DNA of 64,000 nt from Embiotoca jacksoni. Its lineage: Eukaryota > Chordata > Actinopteri > Embiotocidae. The notes under the pieces were generated by a model. That model saw nothing but the letters and a program-made list of their open reading frames with translations, made no database searches and was not told the DNA's origin. The DNA lies in assembly GCA_022577435.1 (NCBI GenBank), contig JAKOON010000008.1, forward strand, positions 12,967,501 to 13,031,500. The letters run 5' to 3'. A program made the position numbers and the translations under genes. This document shows, in pieces, positions 1 to 11,760 of this stretch (position 1 is the stretch's first letter; every line of letters begins with the position of its first letter).

Positions 1-2
1 AG

Positions 3-116
3 CTCCATGTGGAAGAAGAGAAACTCACTCAACCTCGTCTTTACCAGACAATTTGTGTTGGGCCAGAAAAAAGTGAAGGCTTTACAGTGAAACCAAAACG
101 CCAACTAAGAAAGTAA
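3..116 (+). other. possible C-terminal coding exon at the window edge
   Basis: An open frame enters from the left edge and reads 37 codons to TAA at 114-116. It is rich in charged residues and protein-like in composition (contains LYQTICVGPEKSEGF, ends KPKRQLRK). I do not recognise the protein. An open frame this short has a sizeable chance of occurring at random, and no splice acceptor is visible because the window starts here. An AATAAA near 667-672 could serve as its poly(A) signal. Confidence 0.2.
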
Positions 117-3100
117 AGAAACAACCTCATATACCGTCCCACCTAATTTCACTGTGGGGTCCTGAACATCATTGTTGATTCTTTCAATATTTACTCATGA
201 AAGGCAATACGAAAGGGGATCAGAGTGCGAGTTGACTAGGGATTTAGGGTGCTGGGTCTTGCAGCCACCACCACTAATCTACCTTGTAGGTATTTAAAGG
301 GTAATTCTACACTGAATCGAACCAGGAGGGAAACTGCTGGTGCACTTGTTGGGTTGAACAGTTTAGACATGTTGCAGTGACCGTGAAAAAGGTCCTTTTA
401 GTCAGATGTACAAAACATGACTTTATTGTTTATTGTGCTTACTCAAGTGTTACAGAAAATAACTCGACATCTTGGGAAATTCTAGCAATCTTGCATGAGG
501 TGCATAGTACTTCATAGCAAACGTAGTTGTTCTGATTATTTACGTAATTAACCGGAGCACTTGTCAATACAGTGCTTTAAAATAATCAAATTACTCACTC
601 TGGATTCTTTGGCAATCTTACAATTCAATTCAATTAAAATTCTTGGTGTCAAAATTCAGTTCAGAATCAATAAAAGAAAGGGAGGCACTATATTTTGGCT
701 CTTATTCCAGTGCACTGTGTACCAAACCATTGACTTCTGTCTTTTACCTACAGAGCTGAAAATGAAAACAATTCAGCCAACTGTGTGAGAGTCATTTTAA
801 GATTAACAGCAAAGAACATGAAAAGGTGTGTCAGAGCATTACATTTTAAATTGACATTTTTAAAGCTATTCATATTTATACAAGTAAAATTAACAGTAAG
901 AACTTTAAAAAAAAAAAAGCTTACAATATTCCTCCAGCAGAAAAATTATTAAAAGGCACATGCAATTTACTGAACAGCAGCAAGCATTTAATGTATTTTG
1001 TGAAATCGGAAATTTACGTGTTTGTTGAAGATTAGGATAGCGGTGTTGTTTACGTAATACTTCCAACAATGGAGAAAAGCCTCTCTGCAGCAATGTTAGT
1101 GTCGGGTAAAGCTGCCGTTCACCAAAACCTTGTATGGGTGCAGAACTTTTGAGGCAAAACAGAGTACTGATCAAGATACTGAGTTTCCCAAACCAGAGAG
1201 GGTTGAAGTTTTGGTCAGCCTATTGTTAGTGCTAAAGTTTAGTGCAAAAAAAAAATTTTTTTAAAAAAACACTATAAAATTTCAGTGATAGGGTACATAG
1301 TATTTATTTGACACAGGCAGTGGACTTAACAGGCTGAGGATCCAGCCAACTTAGTTGAAAAACTTCACTGGAATCGCCAATGGACAAAAGCGACCACAGG
1401 TATCGGCATCTCCATTCAATGCGAGCGCCACATGGTGGCCAGTCAAATGACGTGCATAGTGTCACAGAAGTCTCAAATTTTGGCCACGCAGGAAGGCTGA
1501 TTAATTCTCAAACTCAATATTGTGAGATAACTCATGCTTAATAAAACAGGCAGAGTGTCTGCTCAGCTTTCGAGGGTAACTCTTTGCTATATAGCTGATT
1601 GACAACTTGTGCACTGCAAAATGGTTCAGGATTCTGTGTATAGATCAGGATGCTTATCTTTGAGATAAGATGGAAGGATTTCTCCCTTTTGTTCAAAATT
1701 CACTGACATTTTTTGCATACTGTCTTTCGGTTCTCCATTACTTGTCCCCGATCATCGATCTCAAATGCTAAATATTTATTTCCATGACTCTTGGTGCTGG
1801 TGCTTGTTGCTGTACCTGCACTTGACACCACCATTCAACATGTTGTTCTTGTCTATAGTATTTTCTGTACTTGTGGTACCAAATAAAAACAATTACTGAC
1901 ACGTTTAGAACTGTGGCATCAACTTGGGAACAAAGTATTGATTCCTACATCCCTAATGTACACAGTGAATAAGCCACTCTGACTAAACTCTATTCTGATG
2001 TTAAAATTAAAAAAAACTAAAATACAAAAAAAAGAGGACACAGCCATGCTCAATGCTTCCAGCCCTGGCATCTGCCAGTAGACGTCTGCAGGTAATCCAA
2101 AATGTGTCTCCCTGCCTGGTGTTCCACCTCCTAACAATCCTCCACCACCTTCAATACATTGGCTCCTTGTTGTAGCAAATATCTATTTTAAGAGTGTGGT
2201 GCTGAAAGTGAAAGGAAGTGTTCTGTAATATGTGCAAGCTTATCATAACAAAAGTGTCCGCAAATGAATGGAACATACTGCAACGACAGTCAGTTAGTGG
2301 CAAGAGAGCTCAACCTGCACCGCCTGGAAGTCTTCACACTAGCCCTACAAAGACCATATAAGTAGTCCTATTGTATCTTTGCCATATCACAAACATTTCA
2401 CTGAAGAACATGCCCATGCATGTGTGCAGTATGAAGTATGAATGATTTGTGCATATTCTCAACACAGTATTTTTTTTTTATCAGGAATATGGGAATGGTG
2501 CACGCTTTGCATTTGTGAATACGAACCATTTGTAAATCTGGCCCCCAGGAAGTTTGGTATATTCAATTACAGGTAATGTGTATGTTCATTTTTTATTTTT
2601 TTTATACGGTTTAATTATGCAGTTTGCCAAAAAAAAACACTCCTCGGGCTGAAAAAACCTGATTGGTTATTGTATATGCTGGAGCATCCTTTAAGAGACT
2701 TTACTTTTCTTTGCAGCAGATAAGCAGCACTTAGACTGCCATGAGGGCTAATCATCACATTGTTCCTGATGAATAGCCAGCCAAAATGATTATGCACTCT
2801 ACAAAATCTCTTAATTAGCAAAATCTCTTTCTCAATCAAGTATCTAAATTACATTTGTACAGTTCAGTGATTACTGACCAAAAAGAGGATTCTTGAGCTG
2901 TAAAGAATACGCTGACCCATAAATGGTCCCACTGAATGGGTGACCACTCACTGAATGAATCATGTCCTAATAATTAAATTGTATGGCATACCGAGAGTGT
3001 TAACTTCAGTGGATGCACATTGAGCGGTTCTGACTTCTCAAAAGGCTTTTAAAGAAATTAAGTGATGGGCTTAGACAATAATTTCTCTTTTCTGGGTCAT

Positions 3101-3440
3101 TGATTGTTGTCTTTTTTTTGGCTCCTCCAGACACATTTTGCTCCTCTACTTAAGACTTGTATTGAGGGACCCTTGCCTTATGTCTATAACCTTAGACAAG
3201 TCAAGGCAGTAAAGAAGATGCACGAGGCTGAGCTTTCACAGTTGTTACTTTTGAAACATGATAGTTAAAATATTTACCTTCAAATTGAGTCTCTTACTTT
3301 GTGTCTGAAACATGTTATTCGCTCATCGACTGTAATTGTTCAAGAAATAAGACGGATAATGACAGTAAATCAAGGGAGGTTTTTCTGTGCAGGCTGCCAT
3401 TTAGCAGAAGAGCCACTAAAACCACAAAAAGAGGGAGACG
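117..3440. other. no gene seen
   Basis: AT-rich sequence with short homopolymer runs (poly-A at about 907-918, 1246-1270 and 2627). The open frames here are short and unlike any protein I recognise. No clear repeat family. Confidence 0.5.
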
Positions 3441-3935
3441 ACACCATCTAGAGATCAAGCAGAAACTTGTTTCATTGTGTCCAAATGCTCACCAAATATT
3501 CACATCTACGCAATGTACAGGGATACAACATAAGATACAAAACTTACGTGGGCTAATTTGTTATAGAAATTTCATGCCTGAATCTATCAGGATAAACTGG
3601 TATTTAAATATATGGATGTAGCTATGCATCAAATTCTTTAGCCTTAATTTGAATGATATATCTCAACCTAGAGTATGACACCATCACACCATCTAGAGAT
3701 CAAGGATAGATTTGTTCCATGATGTCCAAATGTTCACCAAATATTTACATCTACACAGTGTAGAGGGATACAACATAAGATATAAAACTTTATTAGATGG
3801 GCTTATCTGTTATAGTACTAGTACTACTGTACTATAGTAATAGTACTACTAGTAGTGGGCTTATAGTTATACCTATCCATCAAATTCTGCAGATCTGTAA
3901 CCTTAAATTTGAATGATTCTTAACTAAGTATGATT
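3441..3935. repeat. tandem duplication, two ~245-bp units
   Basis: Unit 1 (3441-3685) and unit 2 (3686-3935) both begin acaccatctagagatcaag and share, in order, ccaaatgctcaccaaatatt-like, agggatacaacataagata and catcaaattct blocks. They then diverge through small indels. The second unit contains an extra palindromic TAGTAC-rich insert (3811-3857). Confidence 0.85.
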
Positions 3936-6513
3936 TGCATCGTGCTAAAGGCAGCGTTTAACCTTTAAAGTGACAGGCTGGTCCAGAAAGTTTAAAACAC
4001 AACTACCGCTGGAATATAGAGACCTTATTACCCTCTTAGATAATAAGAACATTTGTTTAACACATTGAGACTGTCAAAGCTGGAAAGTTTTGTCACGTCA
4101 CTGAAAGCTGTTTAGCTTTCTTTTCTTCTTTTTTAACGAAGTGATTAACCATTTTCTGCAATCTGTTAGCATCCAGCTATAAATCAAGTGATTACTGAAC
4201 AGCCTGCAGGATTGTTGTGATTTAGGGGCCACAACACCATGCTCTCCATTCAAGCACCTGTATACCATTTGTTTCTGTTTTTCTAAGAAGTATCAGCAAC
4301 ATGTCATAATATTAGGCCCAAAATCAAAGTCAATTAGTATCCTTCTTCCCTCCCTTTCGTACCCAGTCCTGCCTCTGCCGTCACTCAGCCATGCCTTCGA
4401 AACTAGAGAAAAATCATTATTGCCTTTGTATGATATTTCTTACCTTTTAAAGGGGTTTTACTAATATCAAGCTTCTTCCTGATCAATAAATAGGACTGGA
4501 GGCTAGTGCCATTCATCACTTCCAAAACCTCACTCCTGATGAGTGATAGATCTCCCATGCAGTCAATATCTAAAATCACTCATAAAGACTGATTAGGACC
4601 AAATCAGAACCTTCCTCTCCTGAACCCTCTACATATCATCAAAAAAATAGCTTTGTGGAGTCAAGTAGCCATATGATAGACGAGCATTTCCAAGAGCAGG
4701 GCCAGGGTATTGTGTGTGCCATGAAGCTTATTTTATAGGGTCCATGATAGATGTTGTTTAGAGCGATTTAAGCGGCCCTTATGCTGGTGTCAGCATCTGA
4801 CCCCTCCGCAGTGATAAAGCTATCAGAAGGAGAGAGTAGATGCTGAAGTGAAATACGGAGGGAGGGACACACGTGCCAGATAGACTGCAAACTGGGCACC
4901 CGCCCAGCACTGGGAGGGGAACGCCTTTAGTCTTATCTGCATAAAACTTGAGTGTGCAGGAGTAGTTTCAGTGATATTGTCTTTTAAGTCCACAAACCGT
5001 CCAACTTCAAAAACTTTATTCAAATTAGGAGCATTTTTTTCCAAAGGATTAAGTGCTACTGACTCCTTATTGCTTCAGTCAAACCCAAGTTTAGCACACA
5101 ATTTAGCTAAGTTATATAATTTATTTTACCAAACTGGTGGTAGCATTGTGAACAATGGAATAGCAGTGAATGTGTAGAGGCAAAAAAAAAAAACAAGCAA
5201 TATCAGGGGTAACAGATACCGCTGCTTGTGGATGCCAGTAAACCTAAACAGAATAACAAACTGCTTACCAAAAATAAGAACAGGGCAACAGAGCCTAATA
5301 TAATAAGATTGCAAAAAATTACAAATACAAATTAATATAATAAAACAAGTCGAAAAAAACAACAAGAGCATGGCCTGATAATTAAAAAGTGGATCCTGAT
5401 AAAAGTTTGATAATGGCTCAAAATGAATGCGAGTTTTCAGAAATGATGATGAACAGGCCATCAAGGTGTGGTAGCGACTTCAAGAATCAAACATAGAAGG
5501 AGACTCACCTTAGTGGTCGAGCCTCAGCTGCACAGCAATGCATAACACATACTGTATAAAATATAAATTGGTTCCATGAATAACCTTGAAAATAATCAAT
5601 AGAATCCTAAAGGGTCAGTTCACCCAAATCATCAAACAATGATGCAGAACCCTACCATTCATTTCTATTTATTTTTGGTCCAACCAACACCTCATAGTTC
5701 CGCTACAACTTTAGTAGAATTTTTACTACCTATTTATATTTGACATTTACTGGCTAAAATTTTTTTGCGTTTCATTAACTCTCATTAGTCTCGAAAGAAA
5801 AAAAAAAAGTAATTTACATCAGAAAAAAAAAAATCCAAAAATGCCCAAATCTAAATTCAAACTGCATTCTAGCCAACGAGCGGAGGACAGAGAACAGGGG
5901 ATGGATCCCGAGTTTAACTGCAGGTAAGGAAAAGTGCTGGCACAAAAAGTATTCTTTGTCATAGAGGTTACTCTTTTAAGAAGGTATTACAAACCCAATG
6001 GGACATTAACCCCACCTCCCCTCTCCTCCAATCCATATAATACAGCCGCTGCCCCAAATGAGTAGTTGGTGTTGTCATGTGAAATTGAGACCTATTGGTT
6101 GTAATCAGGAAATGCGACAGGCCTGTCCCCTCTAAGAGCAGGTCACCTCTACTCCCCCGCCCTTTTGCTGCTCTGGTGTGTTCAGCCTTCATGAGCCCCA
6201 TGTTTTATTCCCCATTTCTGTCTGCTTACATTGGCCTTGTCATTTTTCACCCTGCTGACTGATTACTGGTTACACTGTTGAGCCAATACAGCTCCTTGTC
6301 TTCTCTGGCTTTATGACATTATTACATGTCTTTATCGCCACCATCAAATACTCGTGGCCCCATAGTGAGATGCTTCAAGTCCCTGTTCAGAACAGGAACA
6401 AACACCACAAGCTTCGACCACAATCTTCAACACGCACTACATTACAGCATAGATATAGTGGTGTTAGTTGGACAGACACCTGAAGCAACGGACCTTTAAG
6501 GACTAAGTTAATG
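3936..6513. other. no gene seen; possible conserved non-coding patch and a MITE-like scrap
   Basis: 4,490-4,960 is less AT-rich and has clustered transcription-factor-like motifs (GATAAAGCTATC, CCCGCCCAGCACTGGG), so it might be conserved non-coding DNA. 5608-5630 (aaagggtcagttcacccaaa) resembles the end of a common fish MITE, too short to classify. The remainder is featureless. Confidence 0.35.
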
Positions 6514-8149
6514 TACAGTGCATCCAGAAAGTATTCACAGCGCTTCACTTTTTCCACATTTTGTTATGTTACAGCCTTATTCCAAAATGGATTAAATTCT
6601 TTTTTTTTCCTCATAATTCTACACACAATACCCCATAATGACAGTGAAAAAAGTTTGTTTAAATTTTTTGCAAATCTATTAAAAATAAAGAACGAAAATA
6701 TAACACATAAGTATTCACAGCCTTTGCTCAATACTTTGTTGAAGCACCTTTGACAGCAATTACAGCCTCAAGTATTTTTGAGTATGATGCTACAAGCTTG
6801 GCACCTATTTTTGGGCAGTTTCTCCCGTTCTTCTTTGCAGGACCTCTCAAGCTCCATCAGGTTGGATGGGAAGCGTCGGTGAACAGCCATTTTCAGATCT
6901 CTCCAGAGATGTTCAATCGGGTTCAAGTCTGGGCTCTGCCTGGGCCTCTCAAGGACATTCACAGAGTTGTCCCGAAGACACTCCTTTGTTATCTTGGCTG
7001 TGTGCTTCAGGTCGTTGTCCTGTTGGAAGATGAACCTTCGCCCCAGTCTGAGGTCCAGAGCGCTCTGGAGAAGGTTTTCATCAAGGATGTCTCTGTGCAT
7101 TGCTGCATTCATCTTTCCCTCCATCCTGACTAGTCTCCCAGCTCCTGCCACTGAAAAACATCCCCACAGCATGATGCTGCCACCACCATGCTTCACTGTA
7201 GGGATGGTATTGGCCAGGTGATGAGCGGTGCCTGGTTTCCTCCAAACATGACGCTTGGCATTCAGGCCAAAGAGTTCAATCTTTGTTTCATCAGACCAGA
7301 GAATTTAGTTTCTCATGGTCTGAGAGTCCTTCAGGTGCCTTTTGGTAAACTCCAGGTGGGCTGTCATGTGCCTTTTACTGAGGAGTGGCTTCCGTCTGGC
7401 CACTCTACCATACAGGCCTGCTTGGTGGAGTGCTGCAGAGATGGTTGTCCTTCTGGAAGGTTCTCCTCTCTTCACAGAGCAACGCTGGAGCTCTGTCAGA
7501 GTGACCATCAGGTTCTTGGTCACCTCCCTGTCTAAAGCCCTTCTCCCCCGATTGCTCAGTTTGGCCGGGTGGCCGACTCTAAGAAGAGTCCTGGTGGTTC
7601 CAAACCTCTTCCATTTACAGATGATGGAGGCCACTGTGCTCATTGGGACCTTCAATGCTGCAGAAATGTTTCTGTACCCTTCCCCAGATCAGTGCCTCGA
7701 TACAATCCTGTCTTGGAGGTCTACAGACAATTCTTTGGACTTCATGGTTTAGTTTGTGCTCTGACATGCACTGTCCACTGTGGGACCTTATATAGACGGT
7801 GTGTGCCTTAACAAATCATGTCCAATCAACTGAATTTACCACAGGTGGACTCCAATCAAGTTGTAGAAACATCTCAAGGATGAACAGTGGAAACAGGATG
7901 CACCTGAGCTCAATTTTGAGTGTAATGGCAAAGGCTGTGAATACTTATATACATGTGATTTTTTTTATTTATTTTTTATTTTTAATAGATTTGCAAAAAT
8001 TAAAAAAAAAAACTTTTTTCACGTTGTCATTATGGGGTATTGTGTGTAGAATTTTGAGGAAAAAATATTAATCCATTTTGGAATAAGGCTGCAACATAAC
8101 AAAATATGGAAAAAGTGAAGCGCTGTGAATACTTTCCAGATGCACTGTA
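6514..8149 (-). mobile_element. Tc1/mariner element with IR/DR ends, full length but inactive
   Basis: Both ends read TA followed by cagtgcat..(G)AAAGTATTCACAG in inverted orientation (6516 onward and 8147 backward). The TIRs are about 215 bp, and each contains a second inner repeat (aagtattcacagcctttgc at 6709-6727 and its mirror at 7930-7948), the IR/DR layout of Sleeping Beauty-like elements. The target site is TA. The outer TIRs differ at only a couple of positions, so the copy is not very old. It encodes a transposase on the minus strand (separate entry). Confidence 0.93.
6728..7745 (-). pseudogene. Tc1 transposase pseudogene (two nonsense codons, one frameshift)
   Basis: Reading from the ATG (complement of 7743-7745), the frame gives MKSKELS... 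and the paired HTH region (STVASIICKWKRFGTTRTLL), then an AT-hook-like GRRAL segment. The catalytic core follows: first Asp in LWSDETKIELFG, second in QQDNDLKH, third acidic in SPDLNPIEHLWRDLK. All three catalytic positions survive. Breaks seen: an early TGA where the family usually has Arg (consistent with CpG decay), a TAA just before LWSDE in place of Lys, and a one-base deletion near the C-terminus (RCQACS instead of the usual C-AKLVAS) after which the tail STKY-stop lies in another frame. The protein belongs to the Tc1 cut-and-paste transposases. Confidence 0.92.
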
Positions 8150-8439
8150 TTATAAATTTAACAGTATGAAAACTTCATTTTGAAAACTATAGTAACTTCT
8201 CTCGACCTGCTCATGCCTGCAATTTTCCGTCAGGCTGCACAAACTAGACACTAGACAGCGATAACACAAGTTCAATAGGTTTGACCAACCAACCATGTGT
8301 CAAATTTGTAATGACATTTATAATCCTTTAACTCTAAATTATATATTCAGTTGGAAATCAAAGGAGACAACGCAGCGGTTTCGTATATCACCACATTTAG
8401 CACTTTAAACATGTAGTGCTGGAATAGTTAAAAGAGTAA

Positions 8440-9055
8440 TTTGCCGATTTTCAACCCGATTTGTATCAATACAAAGTCACCAGTAGTACTCTATGATACA
8501 TGTCATTTCCCACAATGTAGCTGGCTGCGAAAGCTCCCTGCGCGACCACCGGTAAAAGTCCGCCAAAAGTCAGCCAAAGGACGTCTGGCAGACTTTTGGA
8601 GCCGGGACAGAAACTACAGACTGTTTATTTTCTGGGTTTCTGCAGCCAGTCGGTGACGGGGAGAGGCAGGTTCTGTCCTCACCGCTCCAAACTCAAAACA
8701 GCCGGTCCACCACGCTGCCTACTCGGGTACACAAAGCGGAGGACTACGGCAGAAAGTAACTTTAACATGCATGACAACCATTTTAACAGTGTAATGCTGG
8801 ATTCAGGCAGTCAGGGCTACTTGTATGAGCAAAAATACGGTGCGGAGGAATTACGGCGTACGGAGGAGGAAGAGGCCGCCACAGCCGAGACTGAAGGCCG
8901 AGCACCTTGCGACGAAAGCGGCACAGAGCGAACCGGGTCGGGAACAACAGGTGGTGCCGGTGCGGGAAATGTGCACCGACGGACACCGAACTGCAGTCGC
9001 CCTGCTGCTGTGAAATAGTGAAGCCAGCGGGGTGAAACGGACATCTGAGTACACA
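8440..9055 (+). other. CpG-rich exon-like segment with consensus donor (unidentified transcript?)
   Basis: From about 8,540 to 9,050 the sequence is GC- and CpG-rich and ends in ACACA|GTAAGT (donor at 9056), a strong 5' splice site. It holds overlapping open frames: one runs 8596-9018, with an internal Met at 8768 giving MHDNHFNSVMLDSGS... and an acidic E-rich stretch; another starts at 8825. None matches a protein I know. It could be the first exon of a lncRNA or an unrecognised gene, or an internal part of a dispersed element. See 9591-9775 and 10773-10867 for possible downstream exons. Confidence 0.35.
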
Positions 9056-9590
9056 GTAAGTGCAACTGCGACAGTCTATTATTATTATCAACGTTACAAT
9101 GTAATATCATACACTACACGTTTTATGAGGTTATCGTAGTTCAGCCCGACGTTAGCAGCTCTGACTGGCTGCATGTAGGAGCTGTGGAGGTTTACGCTAC
9201 AACAGACACAGCCACTCGTGAAAAAGTGATATGTCAGAACATGGTGTAATCCTGCTTTTAAAAAGCAAAAATGGGTTATGTAAGCATTGTGCAATCTCTA
9301 GAAGTGCATTTCTCTTATAAATTATTTCCACTCAGTGAAAGATAGTGATAGTATAGCCTACAAAATGTGGCATGATAGTCACTATCATTTTTATAGTTTA
9401 GCAGGGATTGTTTACAGTCTCCTCTGATTACATGTCTATTCAAGCAGACAGGCTTTGATATTGCTGCTAGATTCCCTGTAGTCACCCAATGTTTGTTCTT
9501 TACATTATGTACATTACTCTGAAGCAGTTTTTATCACATTTTCTGTGAGCTGTAAATAAGCTTGGCGCGCTAGGTTTCTTTTTTTTGCAG

Positions 9591-9775
9591 ACATTATCAC
9601 CTGACAGCCCGAAGATTTCTTCAGGGAGAGACGACCGTCTTGTTTTGCCAGCCAGGCCATCAGAGTGAAGTTTCCATCACTGACGGACAGCACCAGGGAC
9701 TCAAAAGAAACAGCAGATGCACTAGATGAACTACAACTTTAAAGTATTCTTCAACATCGTTTAAATTTTCATAAG
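9591..9775 (+). other. possible second exon of an unidentified transcript
   Basis: Preceded by an excellent acceptor (tttcttttttttgcag, ending 9590) and followed by ATAAG|gtgaga at 9776. 185 nt, less AT-rich than its surroundings, with no long open frame in register with the segment ending at 9055. Splice signals are the only evidence. Confidence 0.3.
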
Positions 9776-10772
9776 GTGAGAGATCTAACTATTCATCTCA
9801 CACAATCATTTGAATGTGAAATAGAAGTTTACGCTAAAATATCTTATCAGAAATTTTGTGAATAAAGCTTTAAATTAGCTGGTTTTAGTTTGTTCTATAT
9901 CCCATTCAATATTCAGGACAAGCAGCAGAGAATATTAGTTTTGACCCTCTTAAAACAGATTGTTTTTGCAGATAGATATTTCTGCCTTTGACTCATTCTA
10001 TACCTATATGACTACTTTAACACAATATGTTACAATTACCCATGTGCTTCTACACTATAGTTCCTTATAAAAGGTTTTTGTTTTTTATCGGAGGAAGAAA
10101 GTTAATAAAACACCATAGAATTTCTAAACTACTTATTTATAGACCAACTAACACAACAATTATTTGTTTTATATGAGTATAGTAGTTGCAGTTCTTTCCA
10201 GGAGTTATTATCCCGACAGTATATCACCTTCTAATCTATCCCAAGGACTCATTTTTGCAAAACATAGAGCTCAGAAAGCAATAATAAAAAAAGGTAATTA
10301 AAGCATATTGAAAATGTGTCAATTAGGACATTTTAATCTGAATCAGCACAAAGTCAATCATCATTGCCCCGTCCACTTTAACACCCAGAAGTCTGCTTCA
10401 GAAGCAGCTGTTGAAGCTCCTTTTGAAGGTTCTGGTATCAGCTTCAGATGAACTCTGTGGCGTTGGATTGAAAATCACAATAAACTCTTAAAACGTGGTT
10501 CTCCTGTAAGAGGAAGGAAAATGTTGTTGTTTTTTGTAAGAATGTTCAAGTATAAGAATTTATGAAATGGCTCAATTTTGGGCTACATTACAATTATGGT
10601 AAATTATATTTATACAAAAAAAAAAAGCAGGAACCAAGAGCCAACAACACTTAGAATTACATACATCAATGCATAGCACTGAACTGATTCAGCCTAGAAA
10701 AATATAATTTTAACTTTTGCTGAGATTTTACAACACATGTCAACACACCTGTCTTGGTTGTGGCCTGCTTAG

Positions 10773-10867
10773 GATGGCAAGATGGGCTCGCTCCTCATTT
10801 CCATGGAGGAGAAAGTCTGCCGTTTAGAGGAGGACACTGTGAAATGCTTCCAGCACACCTGTTCTTG
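10773..10867 (+). other. possible third exon of an unidentified transcript
   Basis: Bounded by tggcctgcttag and CTTG|gtaagaaa. Contains an ATG-led open stretch (MGSLLISMEEKVCRLEED...) that runs into the donor. I do not recognise the peptide. Support is from splice-like borders and reading-frame openness only. Confidence 0.25.
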
Positions 10868-11234
10868 GTAAGAAAAAAAAAAGGGTGAAAAGAAAAATCA
10901 TTAACAACAGCAATTAGGGAATACTTTAAAAGGCTCACAAGTCCCAAATGAGGAACATTTTCACCATTACGACAGGAGAGTACTATATCATATCATTCAC
11001 AATAAAGATGTTTTAATTGGACCAAATTAATAGAAATATTCCAACTTGTTGACGTAATAAATAACATTGTACTGATATGCGGTGTAACAGTACGACATGT
11101 TCTCTGTGTCTTCTCTCCCTCCGGCTGATATGTGGTTGCAGTATTGAAACGGTAAGATAATGAGGAAGATGCTGTGCAGAGACTGATTATGTCACTGCAG
11201 CGGTTTCAGCTGCAAGCCGTTTGTGTAATTTACA

Positions 11235-11760
11235 GTGACGAGTTACGGTTTATCAGTGAGTATCGTGTACTTTAGCTACTTGGCGAATAACAACATCGTA
11301 GTAACGATAGATTGTGCCGACAACCTCACCTGTATGTGGCGTGTTTTGGGTCGGGGAGGATGCAGAGAACAGTCCCTGTTCGTAGATGGACCGGCGGTAC
11401 CTTCCACTTATTTCCTCTTTACGTCCTTGGTTTGTTCCAAGTCGTTGTGTTCTCAGTCCTCCGGTTTGAAATGGAGACCACAAACTAATACTTTCAACCA
11501 CGGTGTGCTCTCCATGTGTGAGGTCATTTGTATTTGATTACGGGACCCGGAGACAATGCAAGTTGAAACCATAGCGACCAAAAAGTTTTGTCAACAAACA
11601 GATGGCTGCTCACTTGCTAACAAACCGGCTTAGATGCAAGTAACCGGGACCACTGTTCAAGCTCATTCACTAGAAACAATGTAGGGCCGGCTGCAAGAGA
11701 ACGCAACGGGCGCAGTGCATTCTGGGGTTTGTAGGACTTTCGCATTTTGAGCAAAAATGA
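11235..11760. promoter_or_regulatory. CpG-enriched promoter-like patch with ZNF143-like motif
   Basis: CpG density rises across 11,235-11,740. At 11718-11735 the sequence gcattctggggtttgtag, read on the minus strand as CTACAAACCCCAGAATGC, matches the ZNF143/SBS consensus except at two positions. A short possible exon boundary (cag|TATTGAAACG|gtaaga, 11142-11151) lies just upstream. No gene was assigned. Confidence 0.3.

Noticed and set aside
5880..5927. ATG (MDPEFNC) running into a CTGCAG|gtaagg donor
   Set aside because: Only seven codons, no CpG-rich promoter context and no identifiable downstream exon; splice-like sites of this quality are common by chance.
7342..7752. + strand open frame of 136 codons
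   Set aside because: Antisense shadow of the Tc1 transposase on the minus strand.
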